From: Bacteroidota bacterium
GTDB lineage: Bacteria; Bacteroidota; Bacteroidia; Bacteroidales; VadinHA17
Assembly: GCA_029564935.1 (NCBI GenBank)
Contig: JAKQPD010000318.1
Span: 28,168 to 92,167 of the forward strand
DNA length: 64,000 bases
Reading direction: 5' to 3'
The position numbers and the translations under genes are program-made. Below are positions 27,946 through 42,727 of the stretch, piece by piece (the stretch's first letter is position 1; every line of letters begins with the position of its first letter). A model generated the notes under the pieces. That model searched no databases. It was not told where the DNA came from and saw only the letters and a program-made list of their open reading frames with translations.

Positions 27946-29454
27946 ATGCGTACAGCTTTATCAATTCTGCTAATAATTTTCAGTATCATGGACATATATT
28001 CTCAGAACAGATTAACTGACAGGCAGCCTGTTGCAGCCGGACGATTCTATTCTGCAGGCAGGGAAAGCCTTACAAATGATATAAAAGGTCTCTTTGCGGG
28101 ATGTAAAAAAACTCTTGATGATCTTAAGGTAAGAGCCATGATTTGTCCGCATGCCGGATATGTTTTTTCAGGAAAGGTTGCCGCATCAGCTTTTTCAACT
28201 ACAAAGGAGAATACGGATTTCAAAAATATTTTTTTAATAGGATCCAGCCATGTTATGGCATTTAATGGAGCTTCAGTCTATTATACCGGCGATTTTATTA
28301 CACCCCTTGGCCGGGCTGTTGTAAACCGGGAGATAGCTGTTAAGCTCAGAAAAGAGAACAAAGTCTTTAATTTCCCTGTTAATGCCCATTACCAGGAGCA
28401 CAGCCTTGAAGTACAAATTCCGTTAATCCAGTATTACTTTAAAACACAGCCTGAAATTGTTCCCATAATTATCGGGACAGACAATACTACTACCCTTAAA
28501 AGTATCGCCGAAGCACTCAGACCATGGTTTACTCCTGATAATTTATTCATTATCAGCAGCGATTTCTCACATTACCCGTCGTATAATGATGCAAGGACAA
28601 TCGACAATCTGACTGCCGAAGGACTTATTTCAGGTGATCCTCAGGTATTTCTGGCAGCTCTTAAAAAGAATTCATCAAAGAATATTCCCGGACTGGCCAC
28701 AAGTATGTGCGGATATTCATCTGGTCTGGTACTGCTGTATCTATTAAACGGAAATAAAGATCTGACTTTTAAGAGAATAGATTACTGTAATTCAGGAGAC
28801 TCCCCATATGGAGACAAGGATGGGGTTGTCGGATATCATGCAATAGTTGTAGTTGAAAGGAATTCTGTCAAAGGCACCTCATCAGGATCAGAGGGTAGCT
28901 TTACTTTCTCAGCGGACGAGACTGAAAAGCTTTTCGAAATAGCAAGGAATAGCATTAAGTCCATGCTCGGGGGGCAAAAGAGGCTCATTATTGATGCAAG
29001 GACGATTCCCGAAGCATTGAAACAGCCTCTCGGAGCTTTTGTCACCCTGAAGACCGATGGTAATTTAAGGGGCTGTATAGGCCGTTTCATTTCATCAGAT
29101 CCGCTTTATGAAGTTGTAAATGCCTCAGCTGTATCTTCAGCTTTTGAAGATCCCCGGTTCACACCACTCACAGCTCAGGAATACGAAAAGGTGGATATTG
29201 AAATTACCGTACTTGGTCCGATGAAGAAGATTAAAAGCATTAATGAAATTATCCTGGGAAAACATGGGATTTATATAAAGAAAGATTTCAGATCAGGGAC
29301 GATGCTGCCACAGGTTGCGACTGAATACGGATGGACTGTAGAAGAGTTCCTTGGTCACACTTCCAGAGATAAGGCCGGGCTGGGATGGGACGGCTGGAAA
29401 GATGCCGAGATATACATTTATGATGGTCTGGTTCTGGAAGAACCCAGGAAATGA
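27946..29454 (+). CDS. MEMO (AmmeMemoRadiSam protein B) - AMMECR1 (protein A) fusion
   Basis: N-terminal MEMO: MICPHAGYVFSGKVAASAF, LIGSSHVMAFNGASVYYTGDF, HYQEHSLEVQIPLIQY, ISSDFSHYPSY, SMCGYSSG. C-terminal AMMECR1: GAFVTLKTDGNLRGCIGRFISSDPL...FEDPRFTPLTAQEYEKVDIEITVLGPM. Confidence 0.92.
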   Translation: MRTALSILLIIFSIMDIYSQNRLTDRQPVAAGRFYSAGRESLTNDIKGLFAGCKKTLDDLKVRAMICPHAGYVFSGKVAASAFSTTKENTDFKNIFLIGSSHVMAFNGASVYYTGDFITPLGRAVVNREIAVKLRKENKVFNFPVNAHYQEHSLEVQIPLIQYYFKTQPEIVPIIIGTDNTTTLKSIAEALRPWFTPDNLFIISSDFSHYPSYNDARTIDNLTAEGLISGDPQVFLAALKKNSSKNIPGLATSMCGYSSGLVLLYLLNGNKDLTFKRIDYCNSGDSPYGDKDGVVGYHAIVVVERNSVKGTSSGSEGSFTFSADETEKLFEIARNSIKSMLGGQKRLIIDARTIPEALKQPLGAFVTLKTDGNLRGCIGRFISSDPLYEVVNASAVSSAFEDPRFTPLTAQEYEKVDIEITVLGPMKKIKSINEIILGKHGIYIKKDFRSGTMLPQVATEYGWTVEEFLGHTSRDKAGLGWDGWKDAEIYIYDGLVLEEPRK

Positions 29455-29458
29455 GCAT

Positions 29459-31564
29459 ATGCCTTATAACCTGAACACCATTAACCGTGAGGACATCAGT
29501 ACAAACCTGTTCATTACAGGATTTGTAAGCACTTCCGTCCAACTCCTTCTGATGAGGGAGATAATGAATATATCAGGAGGTTATGAACTCATAACCGGTG
29601 TATTTTTCGGATCCTGGCTTATTAGTTCTGCTGCAGGATCAGCCGTGGCCGGAAAATGTAACATTAATGATATCAGGAAAATCAACCTGGCCTTTTCATT
29701 AAGCCAGATAATATCTGTTCTGCTCCTGTTCGTGTTATCACGTCTTTTCCTTGAATCGGGTGAATCACCCGGGTTCATTAAAGGAATGATTATAACATTC
29801 ATAATGCTCCTGCCTTTCTGCTTTTTCTCGGGATTTACATTTATCAAACTCACTTCTGCAGCCAGAACCCTCCATGATTATGTTCCCGGAAAATCTTTTT
29901 CAATTGAAACAACAGGAGGTATCGTCGCAGGCGTTCTGCTCACTGTATTAACCTCGGGCCTGCTGAATACCGGACAGATACTTCTGGTAATTATAATACT
30001 GAGCCTGTCATATACACTTCTTACATTTTATATTTCGGACCGGCACGGAAAATTAGCAGCCAGGGTGATATTTACCGTAATTACAGTAATTGTCATCATA
30101 TCAAAGCCCGATGTCTTCATGCGGCAGATGCTGATGCCGGGCATTGAAGTAACGGGGACAAAAGATACTCCCTATGGAAATATAACAAAAGGGTCATATG
30201 GTGAGGAGAAGAGCATTTATTACAATCAAAGGATTCTTTCCTGGCAGGATGATGCAATTGAAAGAGAAGAAAACATTCACTATGCAATGCTTCAGGCAGA
30301 GAATCCGGAAAAAGTGATTCTGATCTCGGGATCTCTGATCTCATGCCTGCCGGAACTTATGAAGTACAATCTAAAAAAGGTGATCTATGTTGAAAGAGAT
30401 CCCGGTCTTACACAGGACATTAAGTCTAAAGATATTTCAGCCTCTTTCAGCGTAATTATTGAAACTGAAGATGCATACCGTTTTATTAAAAGGCAGGGAG
30501 AAATTGTGGATGCAGTGATACTGCTTCTTCCTCCTCCCTCAACTCTTGCACTGAACAGGTACTATACAAAAGAGTTCTTTCAGGATATTAAAAGCAGGCT
30601 TTCGCCCGGAGGTGTATTCATGTGTTCTCCCGGCCCGGGCGATTACTATATGAGTCCGGAGTCCGTCAATCTGTATTCTTCTGTGTTTAACAGTATAGCT
30701 GATGTTTTCCGGAACATTATTCCTGTGGCCGGAAATAAGCTTTATTTCATCGCATCTGATTCGGTACTGACAGTAAATTTCTGCGATGCGGCTGATAGAA
30801 AGGGAATAAACAATGTATATGTCAGCTCCGATTATATGGCTGATGATCTTATCAAAAGAAGATCTGATGAGATACTCGCGGTAATTGACAGCCGGGTAAA
30901 ACAAAATACTATTGCCTTTCCCATTTCATGCTTTTATTATCAATCATATCATCTATCCAGAGACAGTTCGGCGAAAAATACTGCAATCAGTATTTTGATA
31001 CTGGTATTCGTGTTTTCATTTCTTGCGGTTAAAAGGCAGAACTTCCTGATGTATTTTGCTGCATCATCACTTGCAGGATTTGAGATCGTAATGCTTCTTA
31101 TTATTCAGCTTACGGTTGGTCACATGTATCAGCTTTCAGGCATAATTATCGCATCACTGATGACAGGTCTGGCAGCCGGTTCAGGAAGCAGAATCAAGAA
31201 AACCGCGGATATCCCCGTGAAGGCAATTGCTGCCTCTCTTTTATTGTTTTATGCTCTTTTCGCTTTCATTCTCGACCTGATCTTTTCTGTTTCAGCAATA
31301 GTACCTGCAACAACAATCATTGTTGGATCCATTTTCATACCTTCTTTTATTACAGGATATCTTTTCAGGAGACTCACCGGCAAAGATAATAACGGATCTC
31401 TGGCGGCTTCTGTATATAGCTCTGACCTTGCAGGTTCAGCTCTCGGATTCATTCTGATCTCAGCGGTCATGATCCCTGTCTTCGGAATCAAATTATCAAT
31501 ATTTCTGCTTTCAGGCCTGATTTTTGCCGGAATTCTTTTTGGTACAAACAGGAACAAGTATTAG
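29459..31564 (+). CDS. Multi-TM spermidine-synthase-like membrane protein
   Basis: Two blocks of TM helices flanking a soluble segment with spermidine-synthase-like TPYGNITKGSYGEEKSIYYNQRILSWQDDAIEREENIHYAML and RYYTKEFFQDIKSRLSPGGVF. Start set to ATG 29459 (MPYNLNTINREDIS). Confidence 0.78.
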   Translation: MPYNLNTINREDISTNLFITGFVSTSVQLLLMREIMNISGGYELITGVFFGSWLISSAAGSAVAGKCNINDIRKINLAFSLSQIISVLLLFVLSRLFLESGESPGFIKGMIITFIMLLPFCFFSGFTFIKLTSAARTLHDYVPGKSFSIETTGGIVAGVLLTVLTSGLLNTGQILLVIIILSLSYTLLTFYISDRHGKLAARVIFTVITVIVIISKPDVFMRQMLMPGIEVTGTKDTPYGNITKGSYGEEKSIYYNQRILSWQDDAIEREENIHYAMLQAENPEKVILISGSLISCLPELMKYNLKKVIYVERDPGLTQDIKSKDISASFSVIIETEDAYRFIKRQGEIVDAVILLLPPPSTLALNRYYTKEFFQDIKSRLSPGGVFMCSPGPGDYYMSPESVNLYSSVFNSIADVFRNIIPVAGNKLYFIASDSVLTVNFCDAADRKGINNVYVSSDYMADDLIKRRSDEILAVIDSRVKQNTIAFPISCFYYQSYHLSRDSSAKNTAISILILVFVFSFLAVKRQNFLMYFAASSLAGFEIVMLLIIQLTVGHMYQLSGIIIASLMTGLAAGSGSRIKKTADIPVKAIAASLLLFYALFAFILDLIFSVSAIVPATTIIVGSIFIPSFITGYLFRRLTGKDNNGSLAASVYSSDLAGSALGFILISAVMIPVFGIKLSIFLLSGLIFAGILFGTNRNKY

Positions 31565-31594
31565 CTTTATTTCATCAATTCCATCCAGGAAACT

Positions 31595-34784
<3,190 letters not shown>

Positions 34785-34828
34785 TATTATGCCCTGTCGT
34801 ATATTAAAAAAACTGTTAGGTTTGCATA

Positions 34829-35404
34829 ATGGAATTACTAGGTGAATTCAGGCAAAAGATCGGGATATACATCCTGGAAAGAAAAGGATCGCGTTCAAAA
34901 AGGAAAGTGCACTATTCGAACATTGAAAGCATCAAAAAGATCGGAATTGTCTGGGATGCATCGAATAACGATGAATTCAGCATTCTTACAAAATTCCATA
35001 ATAAAATGAACGAAAAGAATGTCAAGGTAAAGATCATCGGATATTACGCCGGAAAGGAACTGCCAAACAACCTTACTGCGATCAAATTCTTTTCATGTAT
35101 CAGACAGCCGGAGCTTGACTTTTTTTATAAGCCTGTATCTTCTGTAGAAGCTGCTACATTTATCAAGACCAGATTTGATGTTCTTATTGATATCAATTTC
35201 GACAAGAAATTCCCTCTTTATTATGTATCTACTTTGTCAACAGCAAATTTCAAAGTTGGGTTATGGGACTCCAGAACATCCAATCCAATTTTCGATCTTA
35301 TGATCGAGTTAAAGAAGCCTGTCAGAATAGACAATTATCTGGACCATGTAATGCATTATCTCGAAATGATAAAATCAGAATCACCTGAAATTGTGGAAAA
35401 ATAG
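34829..35404 (+). CDS. DUF6913-like conserved protein
   Basis: 191 aa, no catalytic motif seen; abuts dapA directly (stop 35402-35404, next ATG 35405). Confidence 0.55.
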   Translation: MELLGEFRQKIGIYILERKGSRSKRKVHYSNIESIKKIGIVWDASNNDEFSILTKFHNKMNEKNVKVKIIGYYAGKELPNNLTAIKFFSCIRQPELDFFYKPVSSVEAATFIKTRFDVLIDINFDKKFPLYYVSTLSTANFKVGLWDSRTSNPIFDLMIELKKPVRIDNYLDHVMHYLEMIKSESPEIVEK

Positions 35405-36289
35405 ATGAACATGAAAAGATTCAGAGGAACAGGTGTTGCCATTGTAACGCCTTTCAAGAACGATACAAGTATTGATTTTGCAGCCCTGGGGCGTATAGTT
35501 AATCATGTTATCGAAGGAGGGGTGAATTATATAGTAGTGATGGGAACTACCGGGGAGGCTCCGACACTTAGAAAGGATGAAAAACAGGCTATACTCAGCT
35601 ATGTTACAGAAGCTGTTAATAATCGTGTTCCTATAGTCGCCGGTATCGGAGGTAATAACACCCAGGAAATTATAAACTGTATAAGAGAGCTTGATCTTAC
35701 CGGGGTTGACGGGATATTATCTGTCGCGCCCTATTATAATAAACCCGGTCAGAGGGGTCTGATCCAGCATTTCAAAGCGATTGCAACCTGCAGTCCGCTT
35801 CCGGTGATCATTTATAATGTACCGGGAAGGACAGGGATAAATATTTCTTCTGAGACAACGCTCCAACTTGCACATGAGTGTGAGAATATTGTTGGTACCA
35901 AGGAAGCTTCAGGAGATATAGCTCAGATAATGAGAATTATCAAAGGCAAACCCGAGAATTTCCTTGTCATATCAGGTGATGATATGCTTACAATACCGGT
36001 TATTGCTTCCGGAGGATCGGGAGTTATATCCGTATTGGCGAATGCCTGGCCCGCAGAATGGAGTGAAATGGTTAACCATGCTCTTAAAAATAATCTTAAG
36101 CAGGCCAGAGAGATCCATTTCAGGTTTCTGGAAGTGATAGAACTTCTCTTTGCCGACGGGAATCCTTCAGGAATAAAGGCTTTTATGTCGCTCAGGAATC
36201 TTTGCAAGAATAATTTAAGACTTCCGCTGGTTCCGGTGAGCAAGAATATTATGGCCCGGATACAGAAAGCTGCTGACGATCTGAACTGA
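35405..36289 (+). CDS. dapA: 4-hydroxy-tetrahydrodipicolinate synthase
   Basis: GTGVAIVTPFKNDTSIDF, VMGTTGEAPTL, APYYNKPGQRGLIQHF, IYNVPGRTGINI (Tyr), GTKEASGDI (Schiff-base Lys). Confidence 0.96.
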   Translation: MNMKRFRGTGVAIVTPFKNDTSIDFAALGRIVNHVIEGGVNYIVVMGTTGEAPTLRKDEKQAILSYVTEAVNNRVPIVAGIGGNNTQEIINCIRELDLTGVDGILSVAPYYNKPGQRGLIQHFKAIATCSPLPVIIYNVPGRTGINISSETTLQLAHECENIVGTKEASGDIAQIMRIIKGKPENFLVISGDDMLTIPVIASGGSGVISVLANAWPAEWSEMVNHALKNNLKQAREIHFRFLEVIELLFADGNPSGIKAFMSLRNLCKNNLRLPLVPVSKNIMARIQKAADDLN

Positions 36290-36296
36290 ACTATGC

Positions 36297-39200
36297 TCAG
36301 GCATTAGGTCTGGCCGGAGCTCCGGCTGACTGCAGGCCATGACAGTGTTTGTATTTCTTCCCGCTGCCACAGGGACAGGGATCATTTCTTCCTACTTTCT
36401 TTTCCACCCTTACCGGTTCGGTCTTCTGGTTACGGTCCTGGCCACCACCTCCTCCGGATGAGCTGTACTGTGAGAAGTCGCTTTTCGAAGTCCTGAGGTT
36501 CTCAACCTGTCTTCTGCGCTGGGCTTCCTTAACCTGCTCGGGATCCTGCGTCGGAATATGACCTTTCATAAGTGTGCTGACCACATCCTTGTTGACCTTG
36601 TTGATCATTGTTTTGAACAGCTCGAAAGATTCAAATTTATAGATCAGGAGCGGATCCTTCTGCTCATATGTGGCATTCTGAACTGATTGTTTAAGTTCGT
36701 CCATCTCGCGAAGATGCTCTTTCCATTCATCATCTATTGTCGCAAGAACAACTGTCTTCTCATAAGCTTTGGATAGCTCCTTTCCCTCCGACTCGGCCGT
36801 AGCTTTCAGATTAGTCACCACCTGGAACACCTTGATCCCATCAGTTATAGGAACAACAACATTTTCATACACATGCGACATCCTTTCATATACATCTTTC
36901 AGTACCGGATATGCCTGCTGGGAAATTGATTCTTCCTTGCGCTTATAAGTATCCAGGACCTTTGCATATACCTTGTCGACGATCTCATTTGACGAGATCT
37001 TAATAAAATCCTGTGAAGTGACCGGAGAATCAATAGAGAATGATCTGATAAGATCAAAATCAAATCCTTCAAAATCCCCGTCTTTCTGATAATTATCGAC
37101 AAGGCTTTCTGTTACATCATACATCATATTAGCCACATCCACGCTGAGTCTCTCACCGAGAAGCGCATGACGCCGTTTTTTGTAAATCACTTCCCTCTGG
37201 GAATTCATTACATCATCATATTCAAGAAGCCTTTTACGTATGCCGAAATTATTCTCCTCCACTTTTTTCTGTGCTCTCTCGATGGATTTTGTGATCATCG
37301 GATGCTGAATCATTTCACCATCTTTAAGACCTAGCTTATCCATTATACCAGCGATCCTTTCGGAACCGAAGAGCCGCATCAGTTCATCCTCAAGGGAGAC
37401 GAAGAACTGGGATGATCCCGGATCGCCCTGTCTGCCCGATCTTCCACGCAACTGTCTGTCAACCCTTCTTGACTCATGTCTTTCGGTACCGATAATTGCG
37501 AGTCCCCCGGCTTTCTTTACCTCGTCGGTAAGCTTTATATCTGTACCACGGCCAGCCATATTAGTGGCAATTGTGATAGTTCCTGTTTTCCCGGCTTCGG
37601 CAACGATCTCCGCTTCCCTCTGGTGAAGCTTTGCATTCAGAACATTATGCTTCAGACCTTTCATTTTAAGCATTCTGCTCAATAATTCAGATATCTCAAC
37701 CGATGTCGTGCCGACAAGAACAGGCCTTCCCTTTTTGTTCAGAGAAGAGATCTCATCAATAACGGCATTATATTTCTCACGCTTCGTTTTGTAAATAATG
37801 TCCTCGCGGTCATCCCTTACAACCGGTTTATTTGTCGGTATTACAACCACATCCAGCTTATAGATATTCCAGAATTCACCTGCTTCCGTTTCAGCTGTAC
37901 CTGTCATCCCTGCCAGTTTATGGTACATCCTGAAATAGTTTTGAAGAGTTATTGTTGCATAGGTTTGTGTAGCTGCTTCAACCTTTACATTTTCCTTTGC
38001 CTCAATAGCCTGGTGAAGGCCGTCGGAATAACGCCGTCCCTCGAGAATACGGCCTGTCTGTTCGTCGACGATCTTTACCTTATTATCCATCACAACATAT
38101 TCAATATCCCTGTCAAACAGGGTCCAGGCTTTAAGCAGCTGCGTCATCGTATGTACCCGTTCCGATTTGACGGAATAGTCCTGCAGAAGTTCATCTTTCT
38201 TTTTCAGCTTTTCCTTTTCGCTGAGACCTGATTTTTCAAGATCGGCTATCTTCGAACCCACATCCGGCAGGATGAAGAAACTTGCATCCTCAACTGAAGT
38301 GGAAATGAGATCAATACCTTTTTCAGTAAGCTCAATTGAATTAGCTTTTTCGTCAATTATAAAATAGAGCTCATCTGTAATTTTGGGCATCTCCTTGCTG
38401 TTATTCTGCATATAGAAATTCTCAGTTTTCTGCAGGAGTGTCTTATTTCCTTCTTCACTAAGGAATTTTATCAATGCATTGTTTTTTGGCAATCCTTTGA
38501 ATGCCCTCAGAAGGAGCTTGCCTCCCTCCTCTTCATTTCCATCGGAAATAAATTTCTTTGCGTCTGCAAGTATTTGTGTAACAAGTTTTTTCTGAGCCGC
38601 TACCAGCTTTTCGATCTTTGGTTTGAGCTCATCGAACTGCTGTGTGTCACTTTTTGCGGTAGGACCTGAAATAATGAGGGGTGTTCTGGCATCATCTATC
38701 AGCACCGAGTCGACCTCGTCGACAATTGCATAATGATGCTTCCTCTGTACAAGATCTTCAGGATTGATTGCCATATTATCCCTGAGGTAATCAAATCCGA
38801 ATTCGTTATTTGTGCCGAAAGTGATATCAGCATTATAAGCTTTCCGCCTGTCTGCTGAATTTGGCTGGTGCTTGTCAATACAATCTACACTAAGTCCATG
38901 GAACTCATAAATAGGACCCATCCATTCCGAGTCGCGTTTGGACAGGTAATCATTTACAGTTACTACATGAACTCCTCTTCCGGCGAGGGCATTGAGGAAG
39001 ACCGGCAGGGTTGCCACAACTGTTTTACCTTCACCGGTAGCCATTTCAGCTATCTTACCCTTATGAAGGGCTACACCACCTATAAGCTGTACATCATAAT
39101 GTACCATATCCCACACAATCTCATTCCCCCCGGCTATCCAGTGATTGTTCCAGTATGCCTTATCTCCCTTTACAACAATGCTTTCCCTTGTTGCAGCCAG

Positions 39201-39617
39201 ATCCCTGTCGTAATCCATTGCTGTAACCTCAAGTACACTTGTCTCTTTAAACCTCCTGGCAGTTTCCTTTACTATGGCGAAAGCTTCCGGTACAAATTCA
39301 TCAAGAACCACTTCAAGCTTGTCGGTGATCCGTTTCTCAATCTTGTCAATCTCGTCATATATCTCTTCTTTCTTATAAACATCCTCTTCCTTTTCCGACT
39401 GTTCCCTCAGTGATCTTATCTCATCCTCATCCTCCTTCACATAATCATGTATCCTTTTCTTCATTTCAAGCGTCCTGCCGCGAAGCTGATCATTCGACAG
39501 AGTTTGAAGCTTACTATATTCAATATGGATCTTTTCCACATACGGACTTATCTCCTTGATATCTCTCTCATACTTATTCCCCAGAAAGAGTCCCAGAACC
39601 TTATTTACAATACTCAT
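36297..39617 (-). CDS. secA: Preprotein translocase subunit SecA
   Basis: [90 protein letters not shown]-terminal [17 protein letters not shown]. Confidence 0.98.
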   Translation of the reverse strand: MSIVNKVLGLFLGNKYERDIKEISPYVEKIHIEYSKLQTLSNDQLRGRTLEMKKRIHDYVKEDEDEIRSLREQSEKEEDVYKKEEIYDEIDKIEKRITDKLEVVLDEFVPEAFAIVKETARRFKETSVLEVTAMDYDRDLAATRESIVVKGDKAYWNNHWIAGGNEIVWDMVHYDVQLIGGVALHKGKIAEMATGEGKTVVATLPVFLNALAGRGVHVVTVNDYLSKRDSEWMGPIYEFHGLSVDCIDKHQPNSADRRKAYNADITFGTNNEFGFDYLRDNMAINPEDLVQRKHHYAIVDEVDSVLIDDARTPLIISGPTAKSDTQQFDELKPKIEKLVAAQKKLVTQILADAKKFISDGNEEEGGKLLLRAFKGLPKNNALIKFLSEEGNKTLLQKTENFYMQNNSKEMPKITDELYFIIDEKANSIELTEKGIDLISTSVEDASFFILPDVGSKIADLEKSGLSEKEKLKKKDELLQDYSVKSERVHTMTQLLKAWTLFDRDIEYVVMDNKVKIVDEQTGRILEGRRYSDGLHQAIEAKENVKVEAATQTYATITLQNYFRMYHKLAGMTGTAETEAGEFWNIYKLDVVVIPTNKPVVRDDREDIIYKTKREKYNAVIDEISSLNKKGRPVLVGTTSVEISELLSRMLKMKGLKHNVLNAKLHQREAEIVAEAGKTGTITIATNMAGRGTDIKLTDEVKKAGGLAIIGTERHESRRVDRQLRGRSGRQGDPGSSQFFVSLEDELMRLFGSERIAGIMDKLGLKDGEMIQHPMITKSIERAQKKVEENNFGIRKRLLEYDDVMNSQREVIYKKRRHALLGERLSVDVANMMYDVTESLVDNYQKDGDFEGFDFDLIRSFSIDSPVTSQDFIKISSNEIVDKVYAKVLDTYKRKEESISQQAYPVLKDVYERMSHVYENVVVPITDGIKVFQVVTNLKATAESEGKELSKAYEKTVVLATIDDEWKEHLREMDELKQSVQNATYEQKDPLLIYKFESFELFKTMINKVNKDVVSTLMKGHIPTQDPEQVKEAQRRRQVENLRTSKSDFSQYSSSGGGGGQDRNQKTEPVRVEKKVGRNDPCPCGSGKKYKHCHGLQSAGAPARPNA

Positions 39618-39702
39618 CGCTAATAATCTTACTGTATTTAAAAATACCCTGCAAAATTAAATTAATTTTCCGATAATGGATTTGAAATCAGCTGAGAAGC
39701 AA

Positions 39703-42159
39703 TTACCTTATGAGGCTGTATTTAAGCACCTGGTTACCAGATGCATTCCGGAACACTATTAAATATATTCCGTTGGGGTAACCCGAGATGTCGATATATT
39801 TAATATCACCGGCACCTGTAATGCCATCAAGAAGCAGTATCCCGGCTGAACTGAAGACATTGTAACGGATCGGCTTACTTTCTGATCCTTCATGCATTCT
39901 TACTGACAGGAAACCATTACCCGGGTTGGGAAAGATCACCGGCCGGCCGATTGTGACATCATCAACATAATCAATCAATGGTCCGATATGGAAATCCTCT
40001 ATTCCCCATCCCCAGCCATTGGCATATGGATCTGAGAAAAGCCTGAACCTTATGACAAGAGTATCTCCCGCATTTAGATTATCTGAAGGTTTAATGAAGA
40101 TGGTGTGTTTTACAAGCATCGATTCATCTCCCTGGTAGGTGGAATTGTTCTCAACAATGGAGCTGTTATATGCTGTTTCCCACGCCTTTTGATATCTGGA
40201 ATCATAACCGGTAGTAAGAGGAATCCATGTTTTACCATAATTGACCGAACCTTCGACTATAACATAATCATAAAATTCAGGAGATCCGAAAACTGATCCT
40301 GTTTCTCCAGGTTCTACCAATACCAGTTCATTATAACTTACTATCATACCGCCCGGATCAAATTTTACCGGTGTTCTGAGCATGGCTGTGTATCCTATAC
40401 TGTCACCGGTCTCTTCCGGACTTTCATAAGGATGTTTTGTATGCAGGCCGGGTCTGGAGAATCCTTTGGGAACAGCGATCTCAAATCCCTGATTGAAGAA
40501 ATCATCTCCGCCGTTATTAAAATCAGTATGATAGCTTAAGGCAACGGCATTGATCCGTTCGAAGGTAATATAAAAATAACCTTCAGCAGGCAGGTTCCTG
40601 CTATTGGGCTTACCTGCCCTGTCGACAGCGACCAGTCTGTATCCGATTGAATCATTACTGGTAACTGAAAGCTTTTTGATATTCAGCGAATTGCTGAATT
40701 TATCCTTTTCTCCGGCTCTTAAGCCGAGTGTTTTAACCGGTCCGTCATTTATCTTATATTCTATGTAAACGGTATCAATTCCCAGGTTGTCAGTAGCCTC
40801 TGCATCAAATTTTATTGAATCGACAACTTCAAAATAATATTCGGCAGGAGAATGTGTTATAAGTGGTTTTACCGTATCTGTTCCTATATAGACTGAATGT
40901 CTGAATTCCTTTATATATGAAGGTGAGCGGTACATCCGTCTGAAATCATCCTCAACATAGAAATAATATTCAAGTCCGGTTTCATATGAAGGGATGTCAA
41001 TATCAGCGGTAAATGTATCGTTCCCGCCGGGGGAATTCATTATGATTGTATCGCTTGTGGCAAATTTATCCAGTGACCAGACAAGGCCAATGTTATTGCG
41101 GAAATATGCAGTGTCTGAAATTATTGTTGCAGACAGGCTGATATTTGTAATATGTTCCTCAGTATCATCGGGGGGATCATGATCTATCCTCGTATTGGTC
41201 CAGCCAATGTCTCCCAGCATGGACATCGTAAAATTTCCGGGATTATGTATCGCTTCACCCTTGCTGATAAATGGTGTCATCAACTGGTTTTCCTGCAGGG
41301 TGACGGTTTCATCGAGATGTGATATGCTTGATCCGGCATCAAATGTAGAAGGAGCATATAGTTTTGCTTTTCCTCCTGAGGTAAATTTTCTTAAGAGCGG
41401 ACCATTGAAATATAATTGTCCGGATGTGAGTTCGTTCTTCAGGGCAACCGATGGATTATAAAATACCGTTGTATCGGTCAGCCGCTGTCCTCCGGCATTC
41501 TCAACAAATGTATCATAAATCAAAGGTATCGATGCTGCACCATAGTATCCGGTTGATGATCCTGTATTCATGCTGTCGAAAAAGCCGAGTCCATGTATAA
41601 GCTCATGGATCACAACGGTTACCAGGTCGTAGGCCAGCGAGGGAGTTTTGCCGTCTGTTCCCATGTACCAGTTTATTGAACTGTTGATTGTCAGTTCAAT
41701 ATCTCCTTCAAGATCAAAATTGAGACTCTCTCCCAGTATCTTTTCTGCAAGTGCGGCAGGATAGAAAGCATCCGGTTCAAGGGCATCAATAGCCCAGCCT
41801 GGTGCATATCCTGTCGTTGATGAATTTGCAAGGACGCCTTCTGTTGAGATCTTCTCCCATGAAGCCAGTACTGTTACTTTTGTGTCCGAAGGAAGAACAG
41901 ATTTAAGTATGGATGCTGCATATTCCATAGCAGTAACAGCAGCAGGCGGGAAACCGGAATAATAAATATTCACAGAAGCCCCTCCTTTTCCTGATTTCCG
42001 GAAATACTCATCAGGAGGCGGAATATATATCCTGTTAACCTTATCACCGGCATAGCATACACCGGTGATAAGGGAATTCCTGATCAGCTTCTGGGCGTTA
42101 AGCGGAAAAACTGACAGGCAGAAAATTGATGCCAGAAGAAATATCTTCCTGTTAATCAT
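39703..42159 (-). CDS. Secreted putative zinc metalloprotease-like protein with T9SS type A C-terminal sorting domain
   Basis: Signal peptide; VVIHELIHGLGFFDSM (HExxHxxGxxD-like); C-terminal VIFPNPGNGFLSVRM...YPNGIYLIVFRNASGNQVLKYSLIR sorting domain. Confidence 0.82.
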   Translation of the reverse strand: MINRKIFLLASIFCLSVFPLNAQKLIRNSLITGVCYAGDKVNRIYIPPPDEYFRKSGKGGASVNIYYSGFPPAAVTAMEYAASILKSVLPSDTKVTVLASWEKISTEGVLANSSTTGYAPGWAIDALEPDAFYPAALAEKILGESLNFDLEGDIELTINSSINWYMGTDGKTPSLAYDLVTVVIHELIHGLGFFDSMNTGSSTGYYGAASIPLIYDTFVENAGGQRLTDTTVFYNPSVALKNELTSGQLYFNGPLLRKFTSGGKAKLYAPSTFDAGSSISHLDETVTLQENQLMTPFISKGEAIHNPGNFTMSMLGDIGWTNTRIDHDPPDDTEEHITNISLSATIISDTAYFRNNIGLVWSLDKFATSDTIIMNSPGGNDTFTADIDIPSYETGLEYYFYVEDDFRRMYRSPSYIKEFRHSVYIGTDTVKPLITHSPAEYYFEVVDSIKFDAEATDNLGIDTVYIEYKINDGPVKTLGLRAGEKDKFSNSLNIKKLSVTSNDSIGYRLVAVDRAGKPNSRNLPAEGYFYITFERINAVALSYHTDFNNGGDDFFNQGFEIAVPKGFSRPGLHTKHPYESPEETGDSIGYTAMLRTPVKFDPGGMIVSYNELVLVEPGETGSVFGSPEFYDYVIVEGSVNYGKTWIPLTTGYDSRYQKAWETAYNSSIVENNSTYQGDESMLVKHTIFIKPSDNLNAGDTLVIRFRLFSDPYANGWGWGIEDFHIGPLIDYVDDVTIGRPVIFPNPGNGFLSVRMHEGSESKPIRYNVFSSAGILLLDGITGAGDIKYIDISGYPNGIYLIVFRNASGNQVLKYSLIR

Positions 42160-42181
42160 AAATATCGAAGTTCCAGGGGAC

Positions 42182-42667
42182 TTAATCCCTGAGCTTCATT
42201 ATATCCCTGTCCATCTGATACATAATATTCTTTCCTCCCAGTTTCAGTTTGTCAACGATTGCCTGAGCGGATGATTCTTCTTCAACCTGTTCAGCAACAA
42301 ACCACTGGAGGAAATTATTTGTTGCAAAGTCTTTTTCTGCAAGGGTTGTTTCGACAATTTCGTTGATACTTGCAGAAATGAACTGTTCGTGTTTTAATAC
42401 CTCGTCGAACATTTCAACAATTCCCTTGAAATCAACCGGCGGTTTGCTGAATGCAGGAATATCCGCTCTGCCGCCTCTTTCATTTATATACCTGACGAAC
42501 TTAAGCATATGGGCTTTTTCTTCATCAGCCTGGGCATAAAGCCATGATGCAAAGCCTGCCATTCCATTCTGTTCAGCCCATGAAGCCATTGCAAGATAAA
42601 GGATTGAAGAATATCCTTCCCTTTCCACCTGCCTGTTGCAGAGTTCTTCTACTTTCTTTTTTAACAT
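42182..42667 (-). CDS. ftn: Ferritin
   Basis: EREGYSSILYLAMASWAEQNGMAGFASWLYAQADEEKAHMLKFVRYINERGG; NFLQWFVAEQVEEESSAQAIVDKL. Confidence 0.93.
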   Translation of the reverse strand: MLKKKVEELCNRQVEREGYSSILYLAMASWAEQNGMAGFASWLYAQADEEKAHMLKFVRYINERGGRADIPAFSKPPVDFKGIVEMFDEVLKHEQFISASINEIVETTLAEKDFATNNFLQWFVAEQVEEESSAQAIVDKLKLGGKNIMYQMDRDIMKLRD

Positions 42668-42727
42668 ATTCTACTTTTTTAAGGTTTTAACAATAACATT
42701 CCAATTATAAACTTGTTCAAAAAATAA

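Noticed and set aside
36297-39617. Unusually long SecA (1106 aa) as a novel fusion
   Set aside because: All segments fit SecA, and long inserts are ordinary in Bacteroidota SecA; no extra domain recognised.
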